In this document: piece by piece, positions 8,553 to 17,033 of the stretch
How the letters are laid out: every line of letters starts with the position of its first letter
Numbering within the stretch: position 1 is the first letter of the stretch
DNA from: Deltaproteobacteria bacterium UBA5329
GTDB taxonomy: Bacteria > Desulfobacterota > Syntrophorhabdia > Syntrophorhabdales > Syntrophorhabdaceae
Direction: 5' to 3'
DNA: 64,000 nucleotides
NCBI GenBank assembly: GCA_002408185.1
Contig: DHQV01000023.1
Span: 1-64,000, forward strand
Notes under the pieces: generated by a model
The model's database searches: none
Seen by the model: only the letters and a program-made list of their open reading frames with translations
What the model was told of the DNA's origin: nothing
Translations under genes and position numbers: made by a program

Positions 8553-8595
8553 AAGGGGCAGGGAAGAGCGGGGAGACCGGCTGTTACCGCCCCTT
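8553..8595. terminator. Possible hairpin between convergent genes
   Basis: AAGGGGC (8553-8559) is complementary to GCCCCTT (8589-8595) across a 29-base loop, between the plus-strand Spy-like gene and the minus-strand DUF2188-like gene. There is no clear T-run, so a terminator role is only possible. Confidence 0.25.
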
Positions 8596-8598
8596 GTA

Positions 8599-8853
8599 TT
8601 ACCTATATTCTCCCTTTATCCTTACAACGGATATTGTTCGATCAGGGCGTATTCGGATCCTCTCTTTTATGTGCCCATTGAGACCACGGATAATTAGCGT
8701 TCCTCCGCCCTGGTCACGAAGCATCATTTTCGCTGACACGATGGCGGCGAGTTGGGTATAGTGGACACTCGACGGTTCGTCGGCATATTCCACTTTATTG
8801 ACCCATCCACCATATCTTTCCTTGTAAACAACCCTGTTTATCCGTGTACCCAT
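8599..8853 (-). CDS. Small DUF2188-like protein
   Basis: An 84-residue basic protein with a strong Shine-Dalgarno (AAAGGAGGG) before ATG 8853. The pattern YGGWVNKVEY, then a helix (QLAAIVSAKMML) and a strand pair ending GGTLIIRGLNGHIKERI, resembles the small alpha/beta DUF2188 fold: a Trp-containing first strand, one helix, and a GxI(I/V)xGxxGxIxE hairpin. The biochemical role of that family is unknown. It has no close partner: the facing gene converges from the left and about 390 bases of non-coding DNA lie to the right. Confidence 0.6.
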   Translation of the reverse strand: MGTRINRVVYKERYGGWVNKVEYADEPSSVHYTQLAAIVSAKMMLRDQGGGTLIIRGLNGHIKERIRIRPDRTISVVRIKGEYR

Positions 8854-9314
8854 AATGACCCTCCTTTCAAAGATTCAGGATACCCCACGGCGGATATATA
8901 TTCTGTCCCCATAATGACGAAATATTTCGACGTGTTTTCGGTCGACAATCCCCTTGCTCGACAGGCCTTCAAGGCCCGATTGGCTTGACCCCATGAATTA
9001 AATCTGATAAGGAATGACTACTTGAAATGGAAAAAGATGTGTGTTCTTATCGAAGATATCAGGGAAGTCCATGAACGAGAAATAGGTATTGCCCTGATGC
9101 CGAACTTGAGGTGTTGTACCAATTCCCTATAAATTATGGAGATAATACCCACAATGTATCCGTAATAATTCGACTTCTTCGATGCAAATGCAACGTGGTA
9201 TCATAGTGGCAATCCAAAAAATATTCGTCATTCGTCATATGAATGCAGACTATCGATGGAATAATCGATTCAGAGCTGGGGAGGGGGTGGACTATCTCTG
9301 GCCAGGGTATTTAC
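8854..9314. other. Intergenic region, nothing recognised
   Basis: About 460 AT-richer bases separate the DUF2188-like gene from the PAS-LuxR gene. Short open frames here lack ribosome sites and similarity to known proteins. No tRNA, terminator or clear promoter was seen. Confidence 0.5.
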
Positions 9315-10181
9315 ATGAAAGATAAACGATCGGCAACAGCAAGAGGTGATAAGGCGGATCAGGAACAACATGCATCCCTTATCGAGTCGATCGTTGAATG
9401 GATATGGGAGACCGACGCCCGGTTTATATACACATATTTGAGCCCGCGAATATTTGATGTACTCGGGTACAGGCCGGAAGAACTGATCGGCAGAAGCCCG
9501 GCGGATATAATGCCCCCGGGTGATAAAAAGAGGGCAATGCCTGTAATGCTGAGAATCTTTGCGCGAAGGGAACGGTTCGCAGCCTTCCAGACGGTGCATG
9601 TCCACAAAGATGGCCGGCATGTTTTTATTGAAGGGAATGGCACACCTTTTTTCGACTCGGACGGTAAGTTTAAAGGGTACAGGGGAAGCGCGCGGGATAT
9701 AACGGAGCAGAAAAAAATGCTTGACGCTCTCAGGGAACGCGAAGCGGACCTTGTGGCCAAATCGAAAGATCTGGAGGAGGCCAATGCCGCGCTTCGCGTA
9801 TTGCTGAGGCAAAGGGAAGATGACAGAAAAGAGATCGAACTGGCATTTATGTCCAATGTGAAAGGAATGGTCCTTCCTTATATTCAGAAACTGCAGAAAA
9901 GCAATCTGGAGCCTAAATACAAAGCATATGTGGAGATCATAGCGGCAAATCTCGATCAAACGATCTCCCCCTTTCTTGGCAACATAAGGCATTTCAATTT
10001 CACTCCCCGGGAGATCGAGGTGGCCAACCTGATCTGTGACGGGAAAACTACGAAAGAAATAGCAGAGATCATTGGAGTGGCCCCGAGCGCCGTACATTCT
10101 CATCGTGATAACATTCGCAAGAAGCTGGGTATAAACAATAGAACAATCAATCTCAGGTCATATCTCCAGAACCTCAAATGA
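9315..10181 (+). CDS. PAS-LuxR one-component transcriptional regulator
   Basis: A 288-residue soluble regulator with an N-terminal PAS sensor (SIVEWIWETDARFIYTYLSP to GSARDITEQKKML, about 22-135), a coiled coil (LREREADLVAKSKDLEEANAAL split over 135-165), a helical linker and a LuxR-type helix-turn-helix (FTPREIEVANLICDGKTTKE, about 225-288). No histidine kinase or receiver domain is present, so signal sensing and DNA binding are in one chain. ATG 9315 has AGGG at good spacing. An in-frame ATG at 9243 lacks a ribosome site. The linker and HTH closely resemble the larger regulator at 30447, so these are paralogues. The ligand is unknown. Confidence 0.8.
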   Translation: MKDKRSATARGDKADQEQHASLIESIVEWIWETDARFIYTYLSPRIFDVLGYRPEELIGRSPADIMPPGDKKRAMPVMLRIFARRERFAAFQTVHVHKDGRHVFIEGNGTPFFDSDGKFKGYRGSARDITEQKKMLDALREREADLVAKSKDLEEANAALRVLLRQREDDRKEIELAFMSNVKGMVLPYIQKLQKSNLEPKYKAYVEIIAANLDQTISPFLGNIRHFNFTPREIEVANLICDGKTTKEIAEIIGVAPSAVHSHRDNIRKKLGINNRTINLRSYLQNLK

Positions 10182-10226
10182 TTTGACAATGATCCTGCGT
10201 TGTCGGCCGTAAAACGTAAGGGGATA

Positions 10227-10255
10227 TTGTAAAGCGGCTTGACAGGATGTATAGT
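10227..10255 (+). promoter_or_regulatory. Probable sigma-70 promoter for the tauE-glgP pair
   Basis: TTGTAA and TATAGT are separated by 17 bases and lie about 45 bases before ATG 10299. A 6-bp inverted repeat (CAGGAT/ATCCTG) overlaps and follows the -10 box. Confidence 0.45.
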
Positions 10256-10298
10256 GGATGCATGAGGCATATCCTGTTATAAGCTAGGGGGTACAACA

Positions 10299-10667
10299 AT
10301 GGATGCGGGGTATATTCTTCTCTTCATTCTCTTAGGAGTGATAGCGGGTATTTTGAGCGGCCTCATCGGCATCGGGGGAGGGGTAATAATCGTGCCGGCG
10401 CTGGTCTTTCTGTTCGGATTTACACAGCATCAGGCACAGGGAACGACGCTTGCCCTTCTCGTACCGCCTATCGGGATATTGGCAGCGTGGTCTTACTACC
10501 GGCGGGGAGACGTCAACATAGAGGCTGCCGTCCTGATAGTGATCGGTTTTCTGCTTGGCAGCCTGTTTGGTGCAAGAATAGCTGCAGGTCTATCGGACGT
10601 GGTACTGAAAAAGATCTTCGGAGTGTGCCTGCTTCTCATAGCGATCAGAATGATATTTTTCAGATGA
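10299..10667 (+). CDS. Half-length TauE/SafE-family membrane protein
   Basis: A 122-residue protein with four predicted membrane helices. The N-terminal GVIAGILSGLIGIGGGVIIV is the glycine-rich signature of the TauE/SafE (former DUF81) permeases, which export sulfite, sulfoacetate or other organic sulfur anions. Full-length members are about 250 residues with two copies of this unit. Only one copy exists here, and the reading frame is intact with AGGGGG before ATG, so it is probably a genuine half-size form that dimerises rather than a truncation. It lies 30 bases before glgP and may be cotranscribed with it, with no obvious functional link. Confidence 0.8.
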   Translation: MDAGYILLFILLGVIAGILSGLIGIGGGVIIVPALVFLFGFTQHQAQGTTLALLVPPIGILAAWSYYRRGDVNIEAAVLIVIGFLLGSLFGARIAAGLSDVVLKKIFGVCLLLIAIRMIFFR

Positions 10668-10697
10668 TCATCAACGTGCAAAACACAGGAGGCTGTA

Positions 10698-13199
10698 ATG
10701 GACGTTGAAGATGTCGATGTTCAGGACCTCATGGTCGTGTCTTCAGAGGATGTTCGCACTGGTCTCAGCACCGATACGATACGCCGCGCCATTCTGGAGA
10801 ACCTTAATTTTATTCAGGGGCGCATGCCGCGCATCGCGACAAAGAACGACTGGTATATGGCTCTCGCGTATACCGTTCGGGACCGGATGCTGAGCCATTG
10901 GGTCCGGTCTACAGAAGAACTGCGCCAGACCGTCAGGGCGGTCTGCTACTTTTCGGCAGAATTCCTGATGGGGCCGCACCTTGCCAATGCGATCATGAAT
11001 CTGGGGATCTATGACCAGACCAGGGAAGCCGTTTCAATGCTCGGTCTTGATTTTGATGAACTTGTAGCACAGGAGACAGAACCCGGCCTTGGAAACGGCG
11101 GCCTCGGCAGGCTGGCGGCATGTTTTCTGGATTCTATGGCCACTCAGAAGATCTATGCTCTCGGGTACGGCATCAGGTACGAATTCGGTATTTTCGACCA
11201 GGAGATTGTCGACGGCTGGCAGCGTGAAATAACGGATAAATGGCTGGCCCTCGGCAATCCATGGGAGATAGCACGGCCGGAGATCACATACTATGTCCAG
11301 TTCGGCGGATATGTGGAACATTATCGTGACGAGAATGGACGGGACCGCGTTCGCTGGGTGCCCGACAGGCTTGTAAAGGGAATGGCCTACGATACCCCGA
11401 TACCGGGTTACGAAGTGGAGGTCGTCAATATATTGCGGCTTTGGAAATCAGAGGCCTGCGAGTCGTTTGATTTTCAGGCGTTCAATATTGGTGATTATGT
11501 CGGTGCGGTCGAGGAAAAAATCGCTTCCGAAACGATATCAAAAATACTCTATCCTAATGACGAACCGGCGGCGGGCAAGGAGTTGAGGCTTTCTCAGCAA
11601 TATTTTTTCGTGTGCTGTTCGTTGCAGGATATGATCAAGACACATGGCATGGCAGGGGGGAAACCGGAAACCGTCCACGAACGGTACTCGGTCCAATTGA
11701 ACGATACGCATCCGTCAATTGCCGTTGCCGAGCTCATGAGACTGCTTGTCGATGAATACAGGATGGATTGGGACGTGGCTTGGGACGTCACGAAAAAGAC
11801 CTTTGCGTACACTAATCACACGCTGCTTCCGGAAGCCCTAGAGAAATGGCCGATATCTTTGTTCGGGCGCGTACTTCCGCGGCATCTCGAGATCGTCTAC
11901 GAGATCAACCGGCGTTTTCTGGGTGAAGTGGGGCTTACCCATCCGGGAGACGAGGACCTTATACGGCGCGTGTCGCTCATCGATGAGGACGGCGAGCGAT
12001 ATGTCCGTATGGCCCATCTCGCGACGGTCGGGAGCCACAGTGTGAACGGGGTGGCTGCCCTGCATACAGAACTGCTGCAGAAGACATTGATGAAGGATTT
12101 TCATGAACTGACACCGGGAAAATTTCATAATGTCACGAACGGGATCACGCCGCGCCGATGGATGATGGTCAGTAACCCCGTTATGGCGAAACTGATAACC
12201 GAAGCCATCGGCGATGGTTGGATCTGTAACTGCCAGAACCAGATCAGACGTTTGGAACCTTTTGCCGAAGACCCGGAGTTTCGACGGGCGTGGCTTGCGA
12301 TGAAGCATCGGAATAAAACGGACTTGGCACAGGTCATTCTGGACCGAACGGGCATTGCTGTGGACCCTGATAGCATCTTCGACATTCAGGTCAAACGGAT
12401 CCACGAATACAAGCGGCAGCACTTGAATGCCCTTCGCGTCGTCACAGATTACCTTATACTGAAACGTCACCCGGAAGCGGATGTGCCCGCACGTACGGTC
12501 ATCTTTGGCGGTAAAGCCGCACCCAGCTACTTTATGGCCAAATTGATGATCAAACTTATTACCTCGATAGCGGGCGTTGTCAATACAGACCCGGAGACAT
12601 CCTCGCGCCTCAAGGTCGTATTCTTCCCTGATTTTAATGTAAAGAATGGCCAGATGATCTATCCCGCAGCGGATATTTCTGAACAGATCTCGACGGCGGG
12701 CAAGGAAGCTTCGGGAACGGGGAATATGAAATTTTCGATGAACGGTGCTCTGACTATTGGTACGCTCGACGGCGCCAACGTCGAGATCCGGGAAGAGGTC
12801 GGTCCGGAAAATTTCTTTCTGTTCGGCCTCGATGCCCGACAGATCCTCGAGCTTAAGGTGCAAGGTTATGAACCCCGCAGATATTACGAGGAGAACAACT
12901 CCCTCCGGGAAGCGATCGACCTGATCGGTTCCGGTTATTTTTCGGGGGGTGACAAAAACCTGTTCCAGCCTCTCATCGATTCGCTCCTTAATTATGACGA
13001 ATACATGCTTTGTGCTGATTACCAGTCTTATATCGAGTGCCAGCACGATACCACCGCAGCGTACCGTGATATTGACCGCTGGGTGAAAATGTCGATTGTG
13101 AACGTGGCGAGGACGGGAAAATTCTCATCGGACCGGTCTATACTGGAATACGCCGGAAAGATATGGAAGGTAACACCACTAAGGATATTGGATGAATAA
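10698..13199 (+). CDS. glgP: Glycogen/maltodextrin phosphorylase
   Basis: The 833-residue enzyme cleaves alpha-1,4-glucan with phosphate to release glucose-1-phosphate, the entry to use of stored glycogen. It has the normal family length. TEPGLGNGGLGRLAACFLDS (near residue 130) is the N-terminal active-site block. KEASGTGNMKFSMNG carries the pyridoxal-phosphate lysine (Lys 678), and GALTIGTLDGANVEI follows. AGGAGG precedes ATG 10698. Glucose-1-phosphate formed here could feed the nucleotide sugar used by the glucosylglycerate pathway at 1934-4110, but the genes are not adjacent. It is cytoplasmic. Confidence 0.96.
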   Translation: MDVEDVDVQDLMVVSSEDVRTGLSTDTIRRAILENLNFIQGRMPRIATKNDWYMALAYTVRDRMLSHWVRSTEELRQTVRAVCYFSAEFLMGPHLANAIMNLGIYDQTREAVSMLGLDFDELVAQETEPGLGNGGLGRLAACFLDSMATQKIYALGYGIRYEFGIFDQEIVDGWQREITDKWLALGNPWEIARPEITYYVQFGGYVEHYRDENGRDRVRWVPDRLVKGMAYDTPIPGYEVEVVNILRLWKSEACESFDFQAFNIGDYVGAVEEKIASETISKILYPNDEPAAGKELRLSQQYFFVCCSLQDMIKTHGMAGGKPETVHERYSVQLNDTHPSIAVAELMRLLVDEYRMDWDVAWDVTKKTFAYTNHTLLPEALEKWPISLFGRVLPRHLEIVYEINRRFLGEVGLTHPGDEDLIRRVSLIDEDGERYVRMAHLATVGSHSVNGVAALHTELLQKTLMKDFHELTPGKFHNVTNGITPRRWMMVSNPVMAKLITEAIGDGWICNCQNQIRRLEPFAEDPEFRRAWLAMKHRNKTDLAQVILDRTGIAVDPDSIFDIQVKRIHEYKRQHLNALRVVTDYLILKRHPEADVPARTVIFGGKAAPSYFMAKLMIKLITSIAGVVNTDPETSSRLKVVFFPDFNVKNGQMIYPAADISEQISTAGKEASGTGNMKFSMNGALTIGTLDGANVEIREEVGPENFFLFGLDARQILELKVQGYEPRRYYEENNSLREAIDLIGSGYFSGGDKNLFQPLIDSLLNYDEYMLCADYQSYIECQHDTTAAYRDIDRWVKMSIVNVARTGKFSSDRSILEYAGKIWKVTPLRILDE

Positions 13200-13258
13200 A
13201 ACTACGTAAGCGAACGCCGGAATATTTATGAATTATTATTCTGGGACTTGAGACTGCT

Positions 13259-14608
13259 TTACCGGTACAGCAAAGCTTCTGTCCTGTACCACGTCAGGGT
13301 AGCGTCGAATTTGTGGAGGTACGTCTGCGTCTCTGACGGTATGGCAGCTGTCCAGTTATCCCCGTGCCTTTCCATGCTCCCCCGTGTCCGGCCGGGTCCG
13401 CAGTTGTAAGCCGATGCGAGAAACCGCCCGAGGGATGGGGGGTCTTCAAGTAACCGCTGCCTCCGGGCATCATTGAGCACATGCATGTCGGCGTCGAAGA
13501 GGAGGAAAGATGCCTTTGCCGCATTTTCGTGGTCTTCCATCCCTCGTACAAAATCCCTGTTCAAACCTGCCCTGGGATAAAGGTTCAAGATCCTTTTGTA
13601 CGTGCCTGGGATGAACTGAAAAAGGCCCATTGCACCGGCCTTTGAACGTGAGTAACGATATGCATGGTCTCTGTTTGTGCCGAGGATTACGAGCGTTTCA
13701 TTGATAAGCTTCTCGGGGGTATATTTTCCGCTCAGGAATTTACCGGGATCGATATGTTCAATGATGGCAAGAACCACAGATATATCGTTATCGATAAAAG
13801 AATCGCACGATCTGGGATTGACTCGCCTGCGAATAAGATCGTTCTTCGCATTGTCGATCACGGTCCGCAGATAATCCAGACCGGCTTTTCTGACAATGGG
13901 GATGTCGATGCCTTCTGAATAGGGTGTATATATGACCTCCTTGAAACCACTTGAACTGCGCACCGGCCTTTTGAGGGCGAGGACAACGTGATGTTCTTGC
14001 GAGACGATCGTGAATTTTGTGTTCACACCGTTGGCCTTTCCCGGTTCAATGACTGCATTTTGTGCCCGTGCGCCGAGTCTCGGGTGAACGCGGACGATCT
14101 TGATCTCCCGTGTGGGAACGTTTTCTACGGCCAGGAGAATAGCGAATTCTCCGAGTTCGGGTTTCCCGTACGTTACCACAGTTTTGTATTTTTGCCTTTT
14201 CTTCCCCTTTTTCCCCACCCTGACCTTCTTGACGAATTTTGGACGCACGACCTTAAAACCGCAGCTTGCTTTTTCGAGCATGGCCCGGGCCCGGGCGATA
14301 TCTTCGAAGATATTGAAATTTATATCGTCTCTTGCTCCGCTCGGGGCAGTTATCTCAATCGATTCCTCGAGATGTGTCTCCTCGACGTCATCATCGATAT
14401 CTGCATCGGTCAGTTGTGCATGCAACGGGGTTGAAGCTTGGAGCGGCCCGAAAATAAAGGACAACAGAACGATGAGTAAAAATACTTTACCGGTCAGGGT
14501 CTTCAGAGATAGTTCCTTTTTTAATTGTTTGCCGAGATCGTCATAAATGTAAATCGACAGACCTCTATAATAAAGCTTTTTCCCGACGATCTTCCCATCA
14601 GGAACCAT
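13259..14608 (-). CDS. Membrane-anchored lytic transglycosylase with long N-terminal extension
   Basis: This 449-residue cell-wall enzyme should cleave the glycan between MurNAc and GlcNAc. The SLT domain lies at about 270-430: VVLAIIEHIDPGKF with the catalytic Glu near 283, then SKAGAMGLFQFIPGTYKRIL and AYNCGPGR. An uncleaved or late signal segment (VFLLIVLLSFIFGPL) is near residues 42-57. Before the SLT domain is a ~200-residue part with a very basic patch (FVKKVRVGKKGKKRQKYK) that I do not recognise. ATG 14608 has no good ribosome site. An internal start nearer the membrane segment, after AAAAAAGG at about 14515, is possible. The cytoplasmic-looking first 35 residues are therefore doubtful. 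Confidence 0.72.
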   Translation of the reverse strand: MVPDGKIVGKKLYYRGLSIYIYDDLGKQLKKELSLKTLTGKVFLLIVLLSFIFGPLQASTPLHAQLTDADIDDDVEETHLEESIEITAPSGARDDINFNIFEDIARARAMLEKASCGFKVVRPKFVKKVRVGKKGKKRQKYKTVVTYGKPELGEFAILLAVENVPTREIKIVRVHPRLGARAQNAVIEPGKANGVNTKFTIVSQEHHVVLALKRPVRSSSGFKEVIYTPYSEGIDIPIVRKAGLDYLRTVIDNAKNDLIRRRVNPRSCDSFIDNDISVVLAIIEHIDPGKFLSGKYTPEKLINETLVILGTNRDHAYRYSRSKAGAMGLFQFIPGTYKRILNLYPRAGLNRDFVRGMEDHENAAKASFLLFDADMHVLNDARRQRLLEDPPSLGRFLASAYNCGPGRTRGSMERHGDNWTAAIPSETQTYLHKFDATLTWYRTEALLYR

Positions 14609-14782
14609 TTTGTACGTACTGCAATAATAGAAAGGGCACGAGTCCCGACTATAAGCATAGCATATTCGGCATATTCACAAAAGCTTTAAAGAGGCGAGTT
14701 TTTCATTCCCGACGATGACTGCGCGATATATATGCGATAGTTTTCAAGAACACGCCATCGGGAATTCCACGGCGGTATGTTC

Positions 14783-14803
14783 AACCTGGAACCTGGAACA
14801 ATT
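14783..14803 (-). repeat. Heptamer repeat just after the rnr stop
   Basis: On the minus strand three 7-base units follow the rnr stop after a few bases (plus-strand AACCTGG AACCTGG AACAATT). They match the GTTCYAG units beside purC. Confidence 0.65.
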
Positions 14804-14809
14804 CTTCTT

Positions 14810-16918
14810 TTACGTGTCGCATACCTCAAAATGCAGTCGGTTGGATGTTACGTCGGCCAGGACGACCTTGATGGTGACCATATCGCCGATACGAAAGCTC
14901 TTGCGGGTTCTCGAGCCAATGATCCGGTACCGTTCTTCCTCGAAACGGTAATAGTCGTCAACAAGGCTCGAAACAAGGACGAGCCCTTCAACGAATATCC
15001 CGGTGAGTTCCACGAAAAAGCCGAATGACGTGACATGCGAAATGACACCCTCAAATATCTCGCCAAGCTTGTCTTTCATGTAAAGTATGCGGATTCTGTC
15101 CTCGAACTCCCGCTCCGCATCCATAACCAGGCGCTCGCGTTCGGACAGGTGGTTGGCCATCATTACGAGCTGTTCATCGGTATAGACAGGGTTTTTCTCG
15201 CCTGTAAGGACATTCTTCAGTATACGATGACAGACAAGATCGGGATACCGTCTGATGGGAGATGTGAAGTGAAGGTAACTTGTCGAGGCAAGACCGAAAT
15301 GTCCCCGGTTACTTGCAGAATAACGTGCCTGTTTCATTGAGCGTAACAAGACCCTGTTGACGATAAATTCGTATTTAGTGCCGCAGACGTTCGCAATGAC
15401 ATCCTTAAGAGCAGCAGTCCTGCCCCTCTTTTTATACCCTATGCCGAGGCTTTGGAGCAGGCGTTCGAAATCTCGAAGCTTGTCCTCTTCAGGGGGCTCG
15501 TGGGTCCTGAAGAGGGCTGAAATACCGCCGTCCTCGAAGAGGCGCGCAACAGCCTCGTTCGCCGATATCATAAATTCTTCGATGATCCGGTGAGAATTCA
15601 GCCGTTCGGCCCGGATTATCTGGCTGATCCCGCCTTCAATGTCCATGATAACCTCGGGTTCGGGCAGATCGAAATCTATACTCCCTCTTTTTTCGCGTAT
15701 GCACGTGATCAGCGCGGCCAGTTCGGCCATGTCTTCGAGGTTCTCGACGCATGGTCTCAGTTTACGCCGGGCTTTTGCATCGCGGTTGACTGTGGCCGCC
15801 TCCACGGCCTCATACGTCAGCCGCATATGGCTTTGTATGACGGACGGATAGAACGACGCGCCTGTGGCCCTTCCTTCGGGATCGAATTTCATGCTCACCG
15901 TGACGGCGTACCGGTCTTCCATTGGATTCAGGCTGCATATCCCGTTTGAAAGGGCCTTCGGGAGCATGGGCAACACCCGGTCGGGGAAATAAATACTCAT
16001 GCCCCGTTTATATGCCTCCTCATCGAGGAGCGATCCTGGTTTTACATAATGTGACACATCGGCTATCGCCACATGGAGCGTAAAGCCGTGTGACGTGCGT
16101 TCTATAGCGACTGCATCATCGAAGTCCCGTGCGTTTTTACCGTCGATAGTGACGAACCTGAGCCCTCTGAGGTCTTTTCGGCCTGCCGGCAATATGTCTG
16201 AAACAGCGCCTGCAGCCTCGTTCTCGGCAGCTTTGCTAAAACGCAGCGGCAGTGAGTGCTTGTACTCGATAAATTTGGTTATGGCCGACAGGGTGGAAAG
16301 CTCACCGATGACCTTCACGATCTTGCATTCAGGTTCGGGTTTATCCCCGGGGAATGCCGTTACCTCGGCAACGGCGAGCTGGCCGTCCGGGACGTCCTCG
16401 ACTCCTCCCGCAACACGATATGCTATGTTATAACGATAATCTTCAGGTATTATATAAATAACATTATCATACATTTTTGTGAAGCCCATAACTTTATTAG
16501 ACTTACGAGAAATTATCCTGATTATTTTGCCTTCAGGCTTGCCGCGAAAATGGTGGTCCAGCCTGACCGCTACCCGGTCGCCATGCACTGCATTATTGAA
16601 ATTGCGTGCTGAAACGAAAACATCACGCTCGCTCCCGTTATCGGGTATGACGAAGCCATTGCCGCTGCGGGTGCACCACAGTGTCCCCGAGATGAGGTTC
16701 AGTTTCTTTGTCAGGCCAAAACGTTTGTTCTTGAGCTCTATTACACGCCCCTTCTCGATGAGGGAGTTGATGATCTTCGTTAGTTCCCTGCGTTTGGATC
16801 TGCCCCTGCTGAGTATATTTTCAAGTTCATCGATACCGACAGGACGGTGGGCCTCTGAAAATATCCTCAAAATTTTATCCTCGGTAACGAAAATAGTATC
16901 TTTTTTTCTACGTTTCAT
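14810..16918 (-). CDS. rnr: Ribonuclease R (3'-5' exoribonuclease)
   Basis: A 702-residue RNase II-superfamily enzyme that degrades structured RNA processively. In order: an N-terminal winged helix (about 10-60), cold-shock OB domains (SGTLWCTRSGNGFVIPDNGS, GDRVAVRLDHHFRG), the RNB catalytic domain starting near 255 with IDGKNARDFDDAV (metal-binding aspartates) and ADVSHYVKPGS, and a C-terminal S1 domain (GVISHVTSFGFFVELTGIFV). ATG 16918 is preferred over an upstream TTG. The protein ends shortly after the S1 domain and lacks the long Lys-rich tail of the E. coli enzyme. The C-terminal stop is followed by heptamer repeats. Confidence 0.95.
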   Translation of the reverse strand: MKRRKKDTIFVTEDKILRIFSEAHRPVGIDELENILSRGRSKRRELTKIINSLIEKGRVIELKNKRFGLTKKLNLISGTLWCTRSGNGFVIPDNGSERDVFVSARNFNNAVHGDRVAVRLDHHFRGKPEGKIIRIISRKSNKVMGFTKMYDNVIYIIPEDYRYNIAYRVAGGVEDVPDGQLAVAEVTAFPGDKPEPECKIVKVIGELSTLSAITKFIEYKHSLPLRFSKAAENEAAGAVSDILPAGRKDLRGLRFVTIDGKNARDFDDAVAIERTSHGFTLHVAIADVSHYVKPGSLLDEEAYKRGMSIYFPDRVLPMLPKALSNGICSLNPMEDRYAVTVSMKFDPEGRATGASFYPSVIQSHMRLTYEAVEAATVNRDAKARRKLRPCVENLEDMAELAALITCIREKRGSIDFDLPEPEVIMDIEGGISQIIRAERLNSHRIIEEFMISANEAVARLFEDGGISALFRTHEPPEEDKLRDFERLLQSLGIGYKKRGRTAALKDVIANVCGTKYEFIVNRVLLRSMKQARYSASNRGHFGLASTSYLHFTSPIRRYPDLVCHRILKNVLTGEKNPVYTDEQLVMMANHLSERERLVMDAEREFEDRIRILYMKDKLGEIFEGVISHVTSFGFFVELTGIFVEGLVLVSSLVDDYYRFEEERYRIIGSRTRKSFRIGDMVTIKVVLADVTSNRLHFEVCDT

Positions 16919-17033
16919 GATCAACACTTTCAAGCATACTTATATCACGTTTGGCGGGCATATCCCAATCTTTGAATTATGTACAGGATTGCTATTTGTC
17001 CGGTGAGTCCCTATAATAGTTTTTGGAAGGGCT

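Noticed and set aside
8475..8681. Arg-rich 68-codon frame after the Spy-like gene
   Set aside because: No ribosome binding site, low-complexity start, and it runs into the better supported minus-strand DUF2188-like gene.
9270..10103. A 277-codon open frame antisense to the PAS-LuxR gene
   Set aside because: The protein is Phe/Cys/His-rich without motifs, and the opposite strand has clear PAS and HTH domains.
11838..13046. A 402-codon open frame antisense to glgP
   Set aside because: No recognisable domain. It is a shadow of the high-GC coding strand.
13200..13258. Heptamer-like ACTTGAG ACTGC between glgP and the transglycosylase
   Set aside because: Only one clear unit; too weak to count with the other arrays.
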